Below are positions 1-11,896 of a stretch of DNA of 64,000 nucleotides, in pieces (positions within the stretch are counted from its first letter, which is position 1; each line of letters begins with the position of its first letter). The position numbers and the translations under genes were made by a program. The stretch comes from Epiperipatus broadwayi (Eukaryota; Onychophora; Udeonychophora; Euonychophora; Peripatidae). The stretch spans positions 1,224,001 to 1,288,000 of the forward strand of contig JAQFVV010000043.1 in assembly GCA_028023455.1 (NCBI GenBank). The letters are read 5' to 3'. The notes beneath the pieces are model-generated. The model was not told the origin of the DNA and searched no databases. It was given only the letters and a program-made list of their open reading frames with translations.

Positions 1-424
1 AAAATTTTTATATTTTTTTATTTTTTACATTTTAGTTTTATGTAACACTGAATTATTAAAAACTTTTTTTTTTCAATTAACCACCTGGTTTATTGCAAGA
101 AGTGTCAGTAAGCAGGTAGTTAAAAATGTTACATATCAAATTAAAAAAATTATTTTTTACTAATTTTATGGCTAAAATCGTTTGCAAACTTTAAAAATGT
201 ATTTATCATTGGAAATAGATATATTTGCAAATTTTCAACTAGATCAGAAATTGGGGAAGTACGTGAAAATTGAACTACAAAAAATTTTTCAACAACGCTA
301 AAAAAAACAGAATAAGTTAAATAAAAGCATATAAAAATTATTTTTTAAATTAAAATGGATTTTTTATTTTGGTTAAAAAAAATTTCCAAAGATAATTTTA
401 TAATTAGCATAATTATTAATAAAA
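1..424. other. AT-rich non-coding stretch
   Basis: Very AT-rich sequence with A and T runs. I see no coding region, RNA gene or recognisable repeat boundary before the palindromic repeat that starts near 425. Confidence 0.5.
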
Positions 425-1260
425 GTTGTTATCAAACTTTGATAAAATGGCCATCTATCATTTCAAACCCAAACGCTTTTGTATGGGCAAATCTTAAGTG
501 TCTGAAAGTGAAAGTGTGAAGATATTAAATAATCCCTTTAAATTACTTTTACATGCTTGAATGAATGACGCTGGTGAAAATTACTAGAATTTACGATACA
601 TCATTTTTATTTGAAATTAAATGTATGTAAATAAATCATTTATTTTATATACGTGATGTTTTATAAACTGTAATAGTTAAACAGAATTAAGCTGTTACAC
701 ATGTGCTTTGCAGATTTTAACTATAAATGACTGAATACTAACACTTCAAACACATGATAAAGTCTTTGGGAAAAGATAGAATGGCGGCCATCTATCATTT
801 CGAACCCAAATGCTTTTGTATGGGCAAATCTTAAGTGTCTGAAAGTGAAAGCATGAAGATATTAAATAATCACTTTAAATTACTTTTACATGCTTGAATG
901 AATGACGCTGGTGAAAATTACTAGAATTTACAATACGTCATTCTTATTTGAAATTAAATGTATGTAAATAAATTAATTATTTTATTCATTCAAGCATGTA
1001 AAAGTAATTTAAAGTGATTATTTAATAACTTCACACTTTCACTTTCAGACACTTAAGATTTGCCCATACAAAAGCGTTTGGGTTCGAAATGATAGATGGT
1101 CATTCTATCTTTTCCCAAAGACTTTATCATGTGTTTGAAGTGTTAGTATTCAGTCTTTTATAGTTAAAATCTGCAAAGCATATGTGCAACAGCTTACTGC
1201 TGTTTAACTATTACAGTTTATAAAACATCGCGCTATATAAAATAATTGATTTATTTACAA
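425..1260. repeat. Family A foldback repeat, partial copy plus about 600-bp palindrome
   Basis: A partial copy (about 430-640) is followed by a large palindrome. The left arm, about 645-900, contains GATGTTTTATAAACTG, GCTTTGCAGATTTT, AAAGTCTTTGGGAAAAGA and TGGGCAAATCTTAAGTG. The right arm, about 986-1255, is its reverse complement with few mismatches. About 85 bp between the arms is unpaired. The same module recurs at 6560, 14015-14722, 48292 and 57480. No ORF is present. The arms include a TATAAA-like string, so a promoter origin is possible but unproven. It is probably a non-autonomous foldback element. Confidence 0.75.
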
Positions 1261-1261
1261 A

Positions 1262-1867
1262 CTTTGATAAGAAAAATTGAAAAATAAATTCATTTTACAT
1301 CTATACTTGTTAGGTCAGATAAAATTTATGATATAATTTAATAAAATTTAATATATATTGATCATTTTGTAAATTAAAAAATAATGTATATAAATTATTT
1401 TTTGAAAAAGTCCGTTGTATTTTTGTTTGTAAAATACCGCAGTGAAACCTTTCATAAAAGATTCTCTGCTGATTCAAATGCAAGATTATAAATAGCCAAG
1501 AAGTAAATTTTACAAATGATTATAATAAGTAAAAAAACAATCTACCATTATATACAGAAATAGGCATATATTATTAATGCTCTGATAGATAATATAAACA
1601 TTAACTAATTAAAAATTTCATGTACATGGTGTGTTAAATTCTCTATCTAAGAATCAGTTCAGTAATCAAAAATTATTCTCATTTGTAAACTTGTATTTCT
1701 AATAAATAAGTTTAAAATTGTAGGAATATAATTCAGAGTAAAGATTTAATCATTAACCCAACAGTCACTAGAGTGTGTAAAAAAGGTTGTAATGAAAGAG
1801 TTAAGAATGGAGCTGCTTTATTTTAAAATGGAATCTTAAACATTAATGTTATTAAAATTTATGATTA
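1262..1867. other. Non-coding stretch without features
   Basis: AT-rich sequence in which I recognise no gene, repeat or RNA motif. Confidence 0.4.
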
Positions 1868-2036
1868 AATTTTAAATATAGAGGATTTGAACTCAGATGA
1901 CAAACAGCATGGGATTTCAGAATTCTATCTTCAGATTTTCAATGGTATAGATGACTGAAGAGTTGGAGGTTGGAGTGAGTTGAAGCCTATCAATTACAGT
2001 GTTAGGATTTGCTATCTTAATATAAACTGAGCCCTG

Positions 2037-2083
<47 letters not shown>

Positions 2084-2262
2084 GAGGTGGTAAATCTGGA
2101 TCAATTGATGAATGCTGGTTTAGCACAAAATACGGATATTTATCTTTTCTGCATATGTGTAGTGATGTGTATCAGTAGTATGAGATGATGTGAAAAGTGA
2201 AAGAGCTTGAAAGTCTGAGTTCAAATCCCCTGTATTTACAATTAGGCTCCAGGTATAAGAAT
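1868..2262 (+). repeat. Family E repeat (decayed retrozyme-like copy) with (TA)n
   Basis: This matches the family E copies at 35, 38.9, 46.8-51, 61 and 63 kb. It has AGATTTTCAATGGTATAGAT, a (TA)n tract at 2039-2081, the ribozyme region at about 2087-2147, then GTGATGTGTATCAG and a tRNA-like GAGTTCAAATCCCC box at the end. The hammerhead core is broken: CTGATGA reads TTGATGA and GAAA reads CAAA, so this copy should not self-cleave. Confidence 0.7.
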
Positions 2263-2799
2263 GCCTGGTATTTCAAATCTTACAGATTAAATTTTAAGAA
2301 AACAAATAAAGATGGTACAATAACTATTAATATGTGATATATAATGGCTTTTTTAGTCAGGGCTAGGAATTTCTGTGCATAGATCATAAGCTGCTAGAGA
2401 AATTAAACAACTTATTTCTCTGAAACCATTATAAATCATACTAAACTTTCTATTATTAAAACATTCTTTTCTGCACTGAATCATTTCTTTTTTCTTCTAT
2501 TTCATGTCAATAAAAACTGTTTTAATAATTCCAATATCCTATCTTCATATTTCACATTCTTGACATAAAGATTTAAATAAAATTAAAAAAATATCTATCT
2601 CTTTTTTCCTCTTAATTTTTATATTCCTCTTATTTTTATGCAATTTTCCATGATCTTTTTTACCTTACACTTCACAAATAAATGTTCAATTTCCATTTTT
2701 CTTTTCATATGTATGTGGTCATGTGTATCACTTGTATAAGATAGATTGGATAGCTGTGGGGAATTTGAAAGGCGAAATTCAAGTCCCTTATATATATAT
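2263..2799 (+). other. Non-coding; ends with a family E tail fragment
   Basis: There is no gene here. The stretch 2700-2795 matches only the downstream part of family E (GTATGTGGTCATGTGTATCA, then GATTGGATAGCTGTGG). It is followed by a short TA run. Confidence 0.5.
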
Positions 2800-3068
2800 A
2801 TAAACTAACTCAAGGAAATATAAAAATTACTAGTAAATATTAATAAAAAAACCACACAATTACTTTCTCTATAAAACTGCTTTAATACTTCAACTTTTCT
2901 TTTATTAATATTTATTAGTAATTTTTATATTTCCTTGAGTTATTTCTTATAAAAACCAGTCTGCTCATTGAAGTATTAAAGCAGCTTTCCTGAGAAAGTA
3001 ATTGTGTGTTTTTTCTTTTATTAATATTTATTAGTAATTTTTATATTTCCTTGAGTTAGTTTATATGT
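2800..3068. repeat. Foldback repeat with nested direct repeat
   Basis: The left arm starts TAAACTAACTCAAGGAAATA. The right arm ends TTTCCTTGAGTTAGTTTATA, its inverse, near 3066. Inside, TTATTAATATTTATTAGTAA occurs twice in direct orientation, at about 2903 and 3021. The AAAGTAATTGTGTG segment is the inverse of the left-arm CACACAATTACTTT. There is no coding capacity. Confidence 0.75.
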
Positions 3069-3075
3069 ATATATT

Positions 3076-3103
3076 GTAACGGAATAAGTATATGCCGTTA
3101 CAT
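3076..3103. repeat. 28-bp palindrome, possible LTR-end relic
   Basis: TGTAACGG at the left and CCGTTACA at the right face each other across 12 bases. The right half equals the end of the direct repeats at 28416 and 30471. A fused pair of LTR termini is possible, but chance cannot be excluded. Confidence 0.3.
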
Positions 3104-4861
3104 TTCTTTCAAATAGAAGTAAAAAAAATAAAATCACCCTCGAGTAGAAATATATGTATAAAAGGGGGGGGGGATTTAATAATTTGATTTGAAGTAATAT
3201 ATATAATGTACAGATGGCAAACTAATTATATAATTTAAAGTTAAAATCTAAAAACAAGATTCTTTTTAATATAAAAGAATTTTTTTAAAAAAATGCTGTT
3301 AATTAGTTATTTTAATTCGTAGAATGGAAATGATTTTCTATTTTGAGGTAATTGCAAACAGGCACTTGGGCATATAGTGAGATAAGAGATAAATTTAAAA
3401 AATACTACTGATAAGAGTTGACAGAGATAAAAAAAACTTTGAAGGGAGAAGAGATTTTTGGATTGCTTTTGCTGATTGTATATTAAGTATATTGATAAGT
3501 GTATTGCGCATCTCCAAAATGTAGGGGTCAGCAATAATTTGTTTCCCATATTCGCATCAGCTGAAGCGATCTCCAGAATAGGACAGTTCCCAGAAAATAG
3601 CCAGCAACGGACTTCTCTCTATCTAGAAGAATAGGAAATGGAAAAAACTTTGAATTCTACCATGCATCCAGGATTACAAAGATGGACTTTACCTATAGCA
3701 TTGGAAAGTATAAACTTTTCTCTTAAATGAATTATGAACACTAATCATATAATGTGAACTTTTTTCAGTATTTTAAGTATCACTTAACTTTTAAAAAAAA
3801 TCTCTTATCTGACTAAATTTTAAATTATTTATACATTTTCTTTTTTAAAAATATGTTTAATATCATTTCCATACTCATAATTTCTTTTAAATTAATTATT
3901 TAAAGTGAGCATAAATGACTGCATAGATTCATAAGATTGTTAGTTTAAAGTGTGTTAATTTTGGTCTAATTGTCTTGTAGTTGGATCGGTGCTAGTTGAT
4001 TGATGTACATATGTTTTATATCAATGTAACTTGAGTAGGTGCATTGGATACTCATTCCCTTGTATCGCATTAGCACACAGGGCATAATACCCACCTGACC
4101 ATATGACTCCAAAGAGTAGTCATCACCTTGTCAATGGTCATAGATGTATTTCCTACGCCATTGATTTTCTTGTGCTCTGACTGGGACAGTAAGCTGGCAA
4201 AGATCGCTATCACCATTTACAGAGCTTCTCGTATAATTTTCTTCTTGTATCATGGGGAAGATGCTCATTCCTTCTCACCATGATTCATTATTTTTCTAAT
4301 GATATCATGCTACAGATGTAAAATTCCTGTTAGCATGATTGTGATGTGCTAATAATCTCCTTTTGCATTGGTCACATCAGTATATCAGTAAGCTAGTGTT
4401 GGTTTAAATGTGAGATTTTTGGCCTAAGATTAAAAGGGATTGGGTTGGTTATTGCATAATCTATGTAGCATGTCCACACTTAATAAAATATTAAAATTGT
4501 ATTTAAATATATTAAGCACTTCCATCTGTGCATATAATCCAAACCAAATATATTTAGTTGATTTAATTTTCAGAATCTTTTTAATGCATGTGTGCATTAT
4601 AATAAAATGTTTTCTTGAATTAATTTTGGCAGTACCTTATTTTATATATTTTATTAATATTTAAAAGTAAGCATTAGAAATTTGAATATACAATGATATT
4701 TTAAGCTCAGCTTCTCCCTGAGCTAGCAACTGGTGCTTTCAGTTTGATAAAAGGGTAACCTCTCCTGCGCATATCTGCCTACTCTATAAATTGTCCAGTT
4801 TCAAATGGCCTGGTGGCACCCTGGTATGACAAATTAGGTTAGGGAGGTTTGTCAACCATTA
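3104..4861. other. Non-coding stretch
   Basis: It contains a G-run near 3165-3174 and somewhat less AT-rich sequence at 3960-4440 and 4700-4850. I find no exon-like reading frame with splice signals and no known repeat. Confidence 0.4.
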
Positions 4862-4995
4862 TAATATATATAAGGAACTTGAATTTAGCCTTTTGTATTC
4901 CCCACCGCTATCCAATTCATCTTATACAACTGATACACATGACCACATACATGTGAAAAAGATAAATGTTCTCCTTTACATGATATCTAGATTTC
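4862..4995 (-). repeat. Family E tail fragment
   Basis: On the minus strand this matches the downstream third of family E: ACATGTATGTGGTCATGTG, TATCAGTTGTATAAGATG, then GATAGC. The ribozyme part is absent. Confidence 0.6.
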
Positions 4996-5292
4996 TCTAG
5001 TGCATTCATACATTCTTCCATATTTACCTCATTTAATTCTCTAACATAATTGTCTATTTTTTTACAACCCTCATATTTATGAGCTTTTAATATATTCCTA
5101 CACATGTATTTCATTTTTTACACAAATATATAAATTCTCTATCTATTAATTTTTCATATTAAATGCAACCATCAATAATAAACAAATGTTGTCACTTGTT
5201 TAGAATATTTCAGTGCCTCATCAATTTGATTAATCTTCAGGCAAAAAAGTTAACATATAAACAAACAATTGCATATAAGTAGAAAAATATAC

Positions 5293-5506
5293 AAGTTTCA
5301 GAATTAAAGTAGATTCACTTGCCTCCATTACTGGGGTAGTATATTCAATAATACTATCATCATATGAAGAGTCATTTGTAAAATAATATCTAGCAAAGGC
5401 TTCTGTGTCATTGCGTAAAATAATTTTCTTTTCATAAGGATAATGCAAAAAACAATTTCCAAAATCTAATAATGGTGTCATTACATTAATATGGGGAACA
5501 ACACAG
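5293..5506 (-). CDS. HYDIN: HYDIN-like exon (partial gene, most 3' exon in window)
   Basis: The minus-strand acceptor is a T-run ending TTTTTTTAG just before 5506. The exon begins C TGT GTT GTT and completes an asparagine codon begun at 31022. The translation contains CVVPHINV, then LDFGNCFLHYPYEKK, IILRNDTEAFARYYF and EASESTLILKL. The LDFG-x-CFL-x-x-PYEK pattern is characteristic of HYDIN ASH/MSP domains, where it marks the start of a new beta-sandwich domain. I end the exon at the donor GTATAT after LKL (71 codons plus one base). A GC-type donor, GAG|GCAAGT, lies about 25 bases earlier and would shorten it. The protein is structural and acts in the ciliary axoneme. The family assignment is firm; the exact 3' end is not. 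Confidence 0.78.
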
Positions 5507-5654
5507 CTAAAAAAAATTGATAACATTTAAAAGCAATTATTATTACAATGATAATAATCTGCATATAAATGGCAATAATAATAGTAATAATAATTAAAAA
5601 TTTATTTTTAAAAATAATTAAAATTTCTACACTAATGTATATGATATATATATA

Positions 5655-5775
5655 TATATATCATTAAAAACCGGTCAAAACTTAGACAGTCCCAATATCA
5701 ATAACAATGAACAATTTCAAGCTGTTGTCAAGACAATCTCCTTTTAACAGTAAAGATGGAACAATGGTAGAATAT
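5655..5775 (+). repeat. Family G repeat fragment
   Basis: It shares TTAGACAGTCCCAATATCAA, GCTGTTGTCAAGACAATCTC and AACAGTAAAGATGGAA with copies at 48810-49020 and 61420-61510. It is non-coding and probably half of a small inverted-repeat element, since the 48.8 kb copy has both arms. Confidence 0.6.
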
Positions 5776-5832
5776 ATATATATAAGAAAATATTCCCATG
5801 TATATCACTAGTTGAAAATTAAATAGAAAATA

Positions 5833-5922
5833 TTCAAATAACCCTTCCAAATGTTATGATATCCCAGCAACGCCCTCTGTGAATAAATATCATAACATTT
5901 GGGAGAGTTATTTGAATATACA
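5833..5922. repeat. 90-bp MITE-like palindrome
   Basis: The left arm contains ATTCAAATAACCCTTCCAAA and TGTTATGATAT. The right arm reads ATATCATAACA and TTTGGGAGAGTTATTTGAAT, its inverse with small differences. The loop CCCAGCAACGCCCTCTGTG is more GC-rich than the surroundings. Confidence 0.7.
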
Positions 5923-6559
5923 TAATTGTGACCCTGTGCTTTTTCACAATGTCCCAGTTACTACTTTTGAATTATGTATTCATGCTATTTTTAAAAAATA
6001 AATAAATAAAAGAAGAGTAGATGATTAAATTTATTTTACTAATAAAATGTATAAACTGTTATATAAATTTATCTCCATTGATATAATTTATAGTAGTAAA
6101 GTAATTATTAGTACAAAATATAATTTGAGACTACTTAAAAGTTATTAAAATGTATTTTTAATATTTAATATAAGTGTATCTTGAGATAATAATTAATGCT
6201 TAAGTATGTTTATTTAATAGTTAGTTAATAGTAGATTGAGTTAGTTATTAAAGCTTTGACTAAAATTAATTTTATGCTTAGAAATATGATACGGTAATAT
6301 TATGAATTTGTTTCTGTTAAAACATAAATATTAAATTGATTTTAAACTTGTTAATAATTTTGTTGAGTTAGTTTGATTTGTAAAGCTTAATATACTTGAA
6401 ATGAATTGATTTAGTTTACCAATAATAATGTTTAATTATTTTTTAAAAAATATTAAATTTTAAAATAAGTAATTTCCTGAATGTGAATGTATGGCTGTGT
6501 GTGCATGCATCTTAATCCATTAAAAAGTTATTTATTAAGGTAAGCTAATTTTAGTTTAT

Positions 6560-6730
6560 TAGTTTATTTAAATAAATCAATTATTTTACATAGCATGATG
6601 TTTTATAAACTGTAATAGTTAAACAGCATTAAGCTGTTGCACATGCGCTTTGCAGATTTTAAATATAAATGACTGAATACTAACACTTCAAACACATGAT
6701 AAAGAATTTGGGAAAATATAGAATGAAAAT
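6560..6730 (+). repeat. Family A single arm
   Basis: It contains GATGTTTTATAAACTG, GCACATGCGCTTTGCAG, TATAAATGACTGAATAC and a degraded AAAGTCTTTGGGAAAAGA. Only one arm of the family A palindrome is present. Confidence 0.75.
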
Positions 6731-8244
6731 TAATAAAGGAGTTTAAATAAACTAATTTTAAGAGCTTATAATTTAAAATAATAAAATATGATTATTATAT
6801 TTTATTTCTTAATTAATTATACATCTTAATGTTTAAAATAATAAGGTCAACTAAAAGTTATGTAATTACAAGAAGTAGAGCAAAATGATGTAATTTTCTA
6901 TTAATTAGCTCCTTGTGTTGATAAAAAAAATTTAACACAGATGGCAGATCAATTTTTATAGTTTTGGATTGTTAACTGTCCATCAAAATAATGAGTATAA
7001 ATAGAAAAAATTTTATCGTGTGTGTGTACTGCTATTAATTTTCCACTGCATGCTTGCCAAGAAGTGTGCTGTTAATTTTTATACTTGCTCTCTTCTTCAC
7101 CAGTAAAGTAATATTTAATTTCCAATTTTTTATTTCAAGTTTAATTTTTTATAACTTTTATTATTTCTTAAGTAAAAAATATTTATTGTTAAAAAATATA
7201 ATAGGGTATTACCTTTATGCTAATGCCTAATTTGAATGTTGAAGAGTGAACAACATTTGAAGAAACTTTTTATTTTTCAATTGTTTTATTCAACGTGCTT
7301 AGAATGGAAGTTCAGGTGTGAAGAGGTAACATGTTTTGTTTTAATTATCAATGGACTTACAAACATTATACTAAATCATTTCTATTGTCTATGTTTGTTA
7401 TATTTCATTATTATTAAATCAAAGTGGAAAGTAACTAACTAAAAAAAACTTTTAAAATTTAATTGAAAAAAGTCTGACTTCAAAGTGATGGAAAATTGGC
7501 TTATTTTTAATATGCTTATTGATGATAAACTTAAATAAAATGCATTTTGTAAGTATTATCCTAATATAAAATTCCAAATGTTTGCTGATCTAATTAAACA
7601 GAAGTGATTTATATGTTCAATTTATTAGAAATATAAAAAAAGTCTTCAGTAAATGCATGAATTTTAATTTTTAATAAGTTTAAAAATACTTGCTTGCTTT
7701 GTTTATAGAGAAGATGAACAGCTAAATGGGTCTGCTATATTAATATGTGAAAGAATACATTTCATTAAGGAAAACTAATGACTAATGATAAATTATGTTA
7801 TATGTTAGAAGAATTATTTTAGACTTATGGAATTTGAAAATAAATAGTATTTTTTCAATTACCATAATGAAATGCAAATAATGTATTGTTAAAAAGAATA
7901 TCAAAATGCAAGAACTGCTCATATTCATTTTAACGCATTATTGCAGACCAAAATTAATAAAAAATATTATCATAATAATCTTTTTTGCTGCTAAAAACAA
8001 ATATATTAGATAAGCTAAAGCTCAGTTCATATAATAAAAAAAAATGAATGGCTCCAAAATTCTGCAGAAAATGTTTATTGTGTTATTGTTTATATTATCT
8101 ATTTCCTATAAAGTCATAATTGCTATTATATTATTTATCATGTAGAAATATGATAAGTACAGATGTGCCGCCTTCAAAAATTATCTGCCAGACAATCCCA
8201 TGTTAAACAGTTTCCATGGAGTGAATGTAAAATATAAACTATAT

Positions 8245-8412
8245 ATATCATCATCATTATCATCAACCATTATCAATCCACTGCAGGATGGTCTCTCCAA
8301 GTTCAATCCATCTTTTCTGATCATTAGCTTCTCTTCTCCACATCACCCCTGCACACTTTCTTATTTCATCCATCCATCTCACATGTGGTCTCTTTCTGGG
8401 TCTTTTACAATA
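8245..8412 (-). pseudogene. RTE-type LINE, 3' end fragment
   Basis: The minus strand encodes a frame with RPHVRWMDEIRKCAGVMWRR, then A..QKRWIELGE and LQWIDNG, followed by the GATGATGATGAT tail. Both the terminal W-rich motif and the trinucleotide GAT tail are typical of RTE-clade non-LTR retrotransposon 3' ends. It is truncated on its 5' side. A second copy is at 52860-53215. The element is dead, with no reverse transcriptase domain. Confidence 0.75.
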
Positions 8413-9760
8413 TATATATATATTAATAACAATTGATTGCTATTATTTTGGTTATTATTATGACGTCTTAGTTTTTAATATTCTATTAAGATTTTTTTTT
8501 ATAATTTATGCTATAAATATGTAAGTACCCTGATAACAGAGAATGGTACAACTATATACTTTATTTTCTTGTCCAGGTAGAGAGACATGTCTCTTATATT
8601 TATAAAAAGTTTTTGGTAATATTTGACCTATGGGTAAACAGCCATTATAATTTATCAGAAGCTCATAGTAATATTTTACCTATGATAATATAATTAGTTT
8701 ATTGTGGAGTTTTACATTTAACCATATATTTATTAGTCTTATATTTTTAATATTTGCCTAAACTTAGTATGTCCACTTTAGTTGTCCATTTTAGTTTATG
8801 TAGAATTTATGCTTATCAATTGAATGTGTGTATTTTTTATTATTGCAAATTTTATTATGCTATTATAAAATATTTTATAGTCATTTGACTAATTATATTT
8901 TGTTGGTTTTATACAGTATTTAATGTATGCATTTGTTTTAAGGTTAATTTTAATGTGATAATTATTTATCTTGCCATTGTTTTGTTGAGAATTTGTGCTT
9001 GTTTACATTTGATCAGTGTGGGAAGTCTATAGCTTTAGCAGATATTGTCTTGTTGATATTATGCTTTGGAGGATGTAGAGTATTATCCTCATTTCTTATT
9101 CCACAAGAGGATTGTATTTTAATACTTCTGGTTATTTATGCTTAGCTAGGGTAGCTTTAATCCCTAGAGAGGATTGTTCACATGGTGTGCATTCCATTTC
9201 CCTGTGTTGGGGCCTTGTCCACACATTTATATACCTAGGCCAAAGGAGTAGGAATCTGCCATATTTTCCAGTTATATAATGTGACTCTGAGGAGTCTTTT
9301 TTATCCCTCATGCTGATGTGGTTATTTTTCCACCATGTAAGGTGATATATTAGTGCTTTAAAAATTGTATGCAATGATAGGGTAGATTTGGAATACTTAG
9401 TTGCTTCAGGCACACTGACTATCTAGTGTTTAGCTAGTTGATAGTAGTGTATATTTTGTGCTGTTATGCCTTGCCAGCGGTTCAAAAGTAAAACCAACAA
9501 ATCTCAGTATTTTTTTAATGCTTATTTTGGTACATAGCATAATGAGATACAGTACCATTCTATGTGCAATATCATTTTCACCAGCTGGAGATTACTCGCT
9601 GATGGATCAGTAAGATATTTTAAAACTTAAATAACGTTTATGTGGACATAGGCAAAAATATGGTATGTTGTGTGTAGGGCTTCTGATGTGTTTTCTCCAT
9701 ATTTCTTTAATAAGAACCTAATCCTAGATAATAATTGTCTTGTTTTATGCTTTTATGATA

Positions 9761-9776
9761 GTTGTTGTTGTTGTTG

Positions 9777-9868
<92 letters not shown>
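9761..9868. repeat. (GTT)n then (TTA)n microsatellite
   Basis: About six GTT units (9761-9780) pass directly into about 29 TTA units (9781-9868). The apparent open frame across it (poly-C, poly-Y) is a repeat artefact. Confidence 0.95.
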
Positions 9869-9869
<1 letters not shown>

Positions 9870-10614
9870 CAGATTATTGGTGAAATTTAACCATTTATTA
9901 ATTCAGATTAAAGTATAAAAATCTGTAAGGTATCTTAAATACTGTCCATAGTATTATAGAAGTTAATCTTATAAATAATAATTGCTTACTAGTAATGGCA
10001 TTGTATTTAGATGCAGTTTTACTTTATTATAGTTTTAAGTTTTATGAAAGGATTATTTAATAAAACAACAACTTAAATATGCTTAAAATGGAAATTGTTT
10101 AAATAGTGTAATAGCTGTATTTTTTAAAAAAAGTGTTAAGTCACCCATATGTTTACATTCGAAATGAAGATGGTTCGTGTGCAGACAATTATTTAGTCAT
10201 TTTATTTTGTTGCATCCTATATAAAAGAAACAGCGCTTGTATTTAGCTTATAACTGTTACTTTATTTTTTTGTTCTTTCTTCTGGAAAGACAATGTGTAA
10301 GCAATTGTTTTTGTAACCTTTAAAATTTCTGTGAAAATTAATAAATATATCCATTGTTATTAGAGTTTAGCTTTTATTTTTCTATATATGATTTCTCATG
10401 TCCTGAATTCTTTATTATATGACAGAAATCTTGGTAAATTAGATAACCAATTTTTATACAGATTCCAACATATAAACTTAATCATGCAAAGATTTTATCA
10501 GTGATGCATATTCCAAAGATTGGAATTTATTGAAAGAATTAAATGTTGTTTAATTTTGAACTTATTATTCATTCAGATTGCATATTATTCATTTATTTCA
10601 AACAAAGAACACAT

Positions 10615-10707
10615 TAAATAGTCAAAATAAGAGTCATAGATCACATGACTCAATTCTCTTAAGCTTGTAAGATATAATCAATGAGGAATTGGCAATCCTC
10701 ATTGATT
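10615..10707 (+). mobile_element. Ultra-short family B copy with 11-bp target-site duplication
   Basis: AAAGAACACAT occurs at 10604-10614 and again at 10708-10718 and brackets 93 bp. The 93 bp contains GTCATAGATCACATGACTC, CTTAAGCTTGTAAG and GAGGAATTGGCAATCCTCA, which are the two ends of the 435-bp family B unit found at 19020-22023. The ribozyme-bearing centre is missing. It looks like an insertion of a severely truncated family B RNA or element. Confidence 0.65.
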
Positions 10708-11127
10708 AAAGAACACATGACTTTAAACTTGATTATTTTTATTGATTGTGTTGTTGATGAATAGTTGAAAGATATAAAAAGGCATCCTTTCTTTCTAATT
10801 ATTCAAGTGTCATTCTGGGTAAAAGACTTTATTTTTCCAAATTTGTATTTCTTTTATATAATTAATTGTTATTATTGTTATGATATATTAGGATACATTA
10901 GCTTATAAGAAAAGTGTGTGTCTTCTTTAATGCCATTCATGTATTCAACAACATACGATGATGATTAGAATTCCAATTATTAAAAGAACTGGAGATTATT
11001 CATTATTATTATTATTTTCATTAGTTATTCTAATTAATTTTATTAATTCAAAAGTTGGTGATGTGGCATAAGAAACCTGTATAGTTTATTGTACTATTAG
11101 AAAAGTACATTACATTTCACTCTAAAA

Positions 11128-11476
11128 GAGTATAGTAGAATAGAATAGAGTAGAGTGGAGTGGAGTGGAGTGGAGTGGAATGGAGTGGAGTGGAGTGGAG
11201 TGGAGTGGAGTGGAGTAAAGTAGAGTAGAGTAGAGTAGAGTGGAGTGGAGTGGAATGGAGTGGAGTGGAGTGGAGTGGAGTGGAGTAAAGTAGAGTAGAG
11301 TAGAGTAGAGTAGAGTAGAGTAGAGTAGAGTAGAGTAGAGTAGAGTAGAGTAGAGTAGAGTGGAGTGGAGTAAAGTAGAGTAGAGTAGAGTAGAGTAGAG
11401 TAGAGTAGAGTAGAGTAGAGTAGAGTAGAGTAGAGTAGAGTAGAGTAGAGTAGAGTAGAGTAGAGTAGAGTAGAGT
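11128..11476. repeat. AGTAG/AGTGG pentanucleotide satellite
   Basis: About 70 units alternate in blocks of AGTAG and AGTGG, with occasional AATGG and AAAGT variants. The block structure suggests slippage plus unit homogenisation. The long serine/threonine/leucine frames on the opposite strand are artefacts. Confidence 0.95.
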
Positions 11477-11794
11477 TGATCAGATTGTGGCAATAAAAAT
11501 TAATAATGATAAATATTTGCTACATAAGATATTGAAGAAAATACAGAAAGCGTCTATTAGAAGATGTTATACATTAAGTGTAAAATATTTATTGCTCAGA
11601 GAATGCATTTTGATAGAGAGAAATATGTGTTTTTTAAAAGTGTTACATAGAAATGAGTAAAGTTTTTCCTCTTTCTAGTTTATTCATTTACATTATAGTA
11701 ATATATTTTATTATTGTTTTGAAATTTTCTTTTGTTTTAATTCATGTCTGTGTAGCTAACTGCCCACTGAGCTTAGCTATAGTATTAATATTTA

Positions 11795-11864
11795 GTCTCT
11801 CTCTCCCTCCCTCCCTCCCTCCCTCCCCCTCCCCGCCCCCTTCCCCTCCCCTCCCTCTCTCCCT

Positions 11865-11896
<32 letters not shown>
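11795..11896. repeat. Pyrimidine tract: CT, CCCT and CCCCT runs
   Basis: About 100 bases are pure C/T on the plus strand apart from one G, grading from CTCT through CCCTCCCT to CTCTCT. This is a polypurine/polypyrimidine tract able to form triplex DNA. Confidence 0.95.

Noticed and set aside
3307-3549. 80-codon minus-strand frame as a downstream HYDIN exon
   Set aside because: No ASH/MSP pattern and no matching splice phase.
8200-8436. 78-codon plus-strand frame
   Set aside because: It is antisense to the RTE-type LINE 3' end.
9280-9310. CTGAGGAGTC as another hammerhead core
   Set aside because: No GAAA box or stem II follows.
9670-9918. Open frame with a long tyrosine run
   Set aside because: It is the translation of the (TTA)n microsatellite.
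11122-11493. Minus-strand frame rich in S, T, L and Y
   Set aside because: It is the pentanucleotide satellite read in frame.
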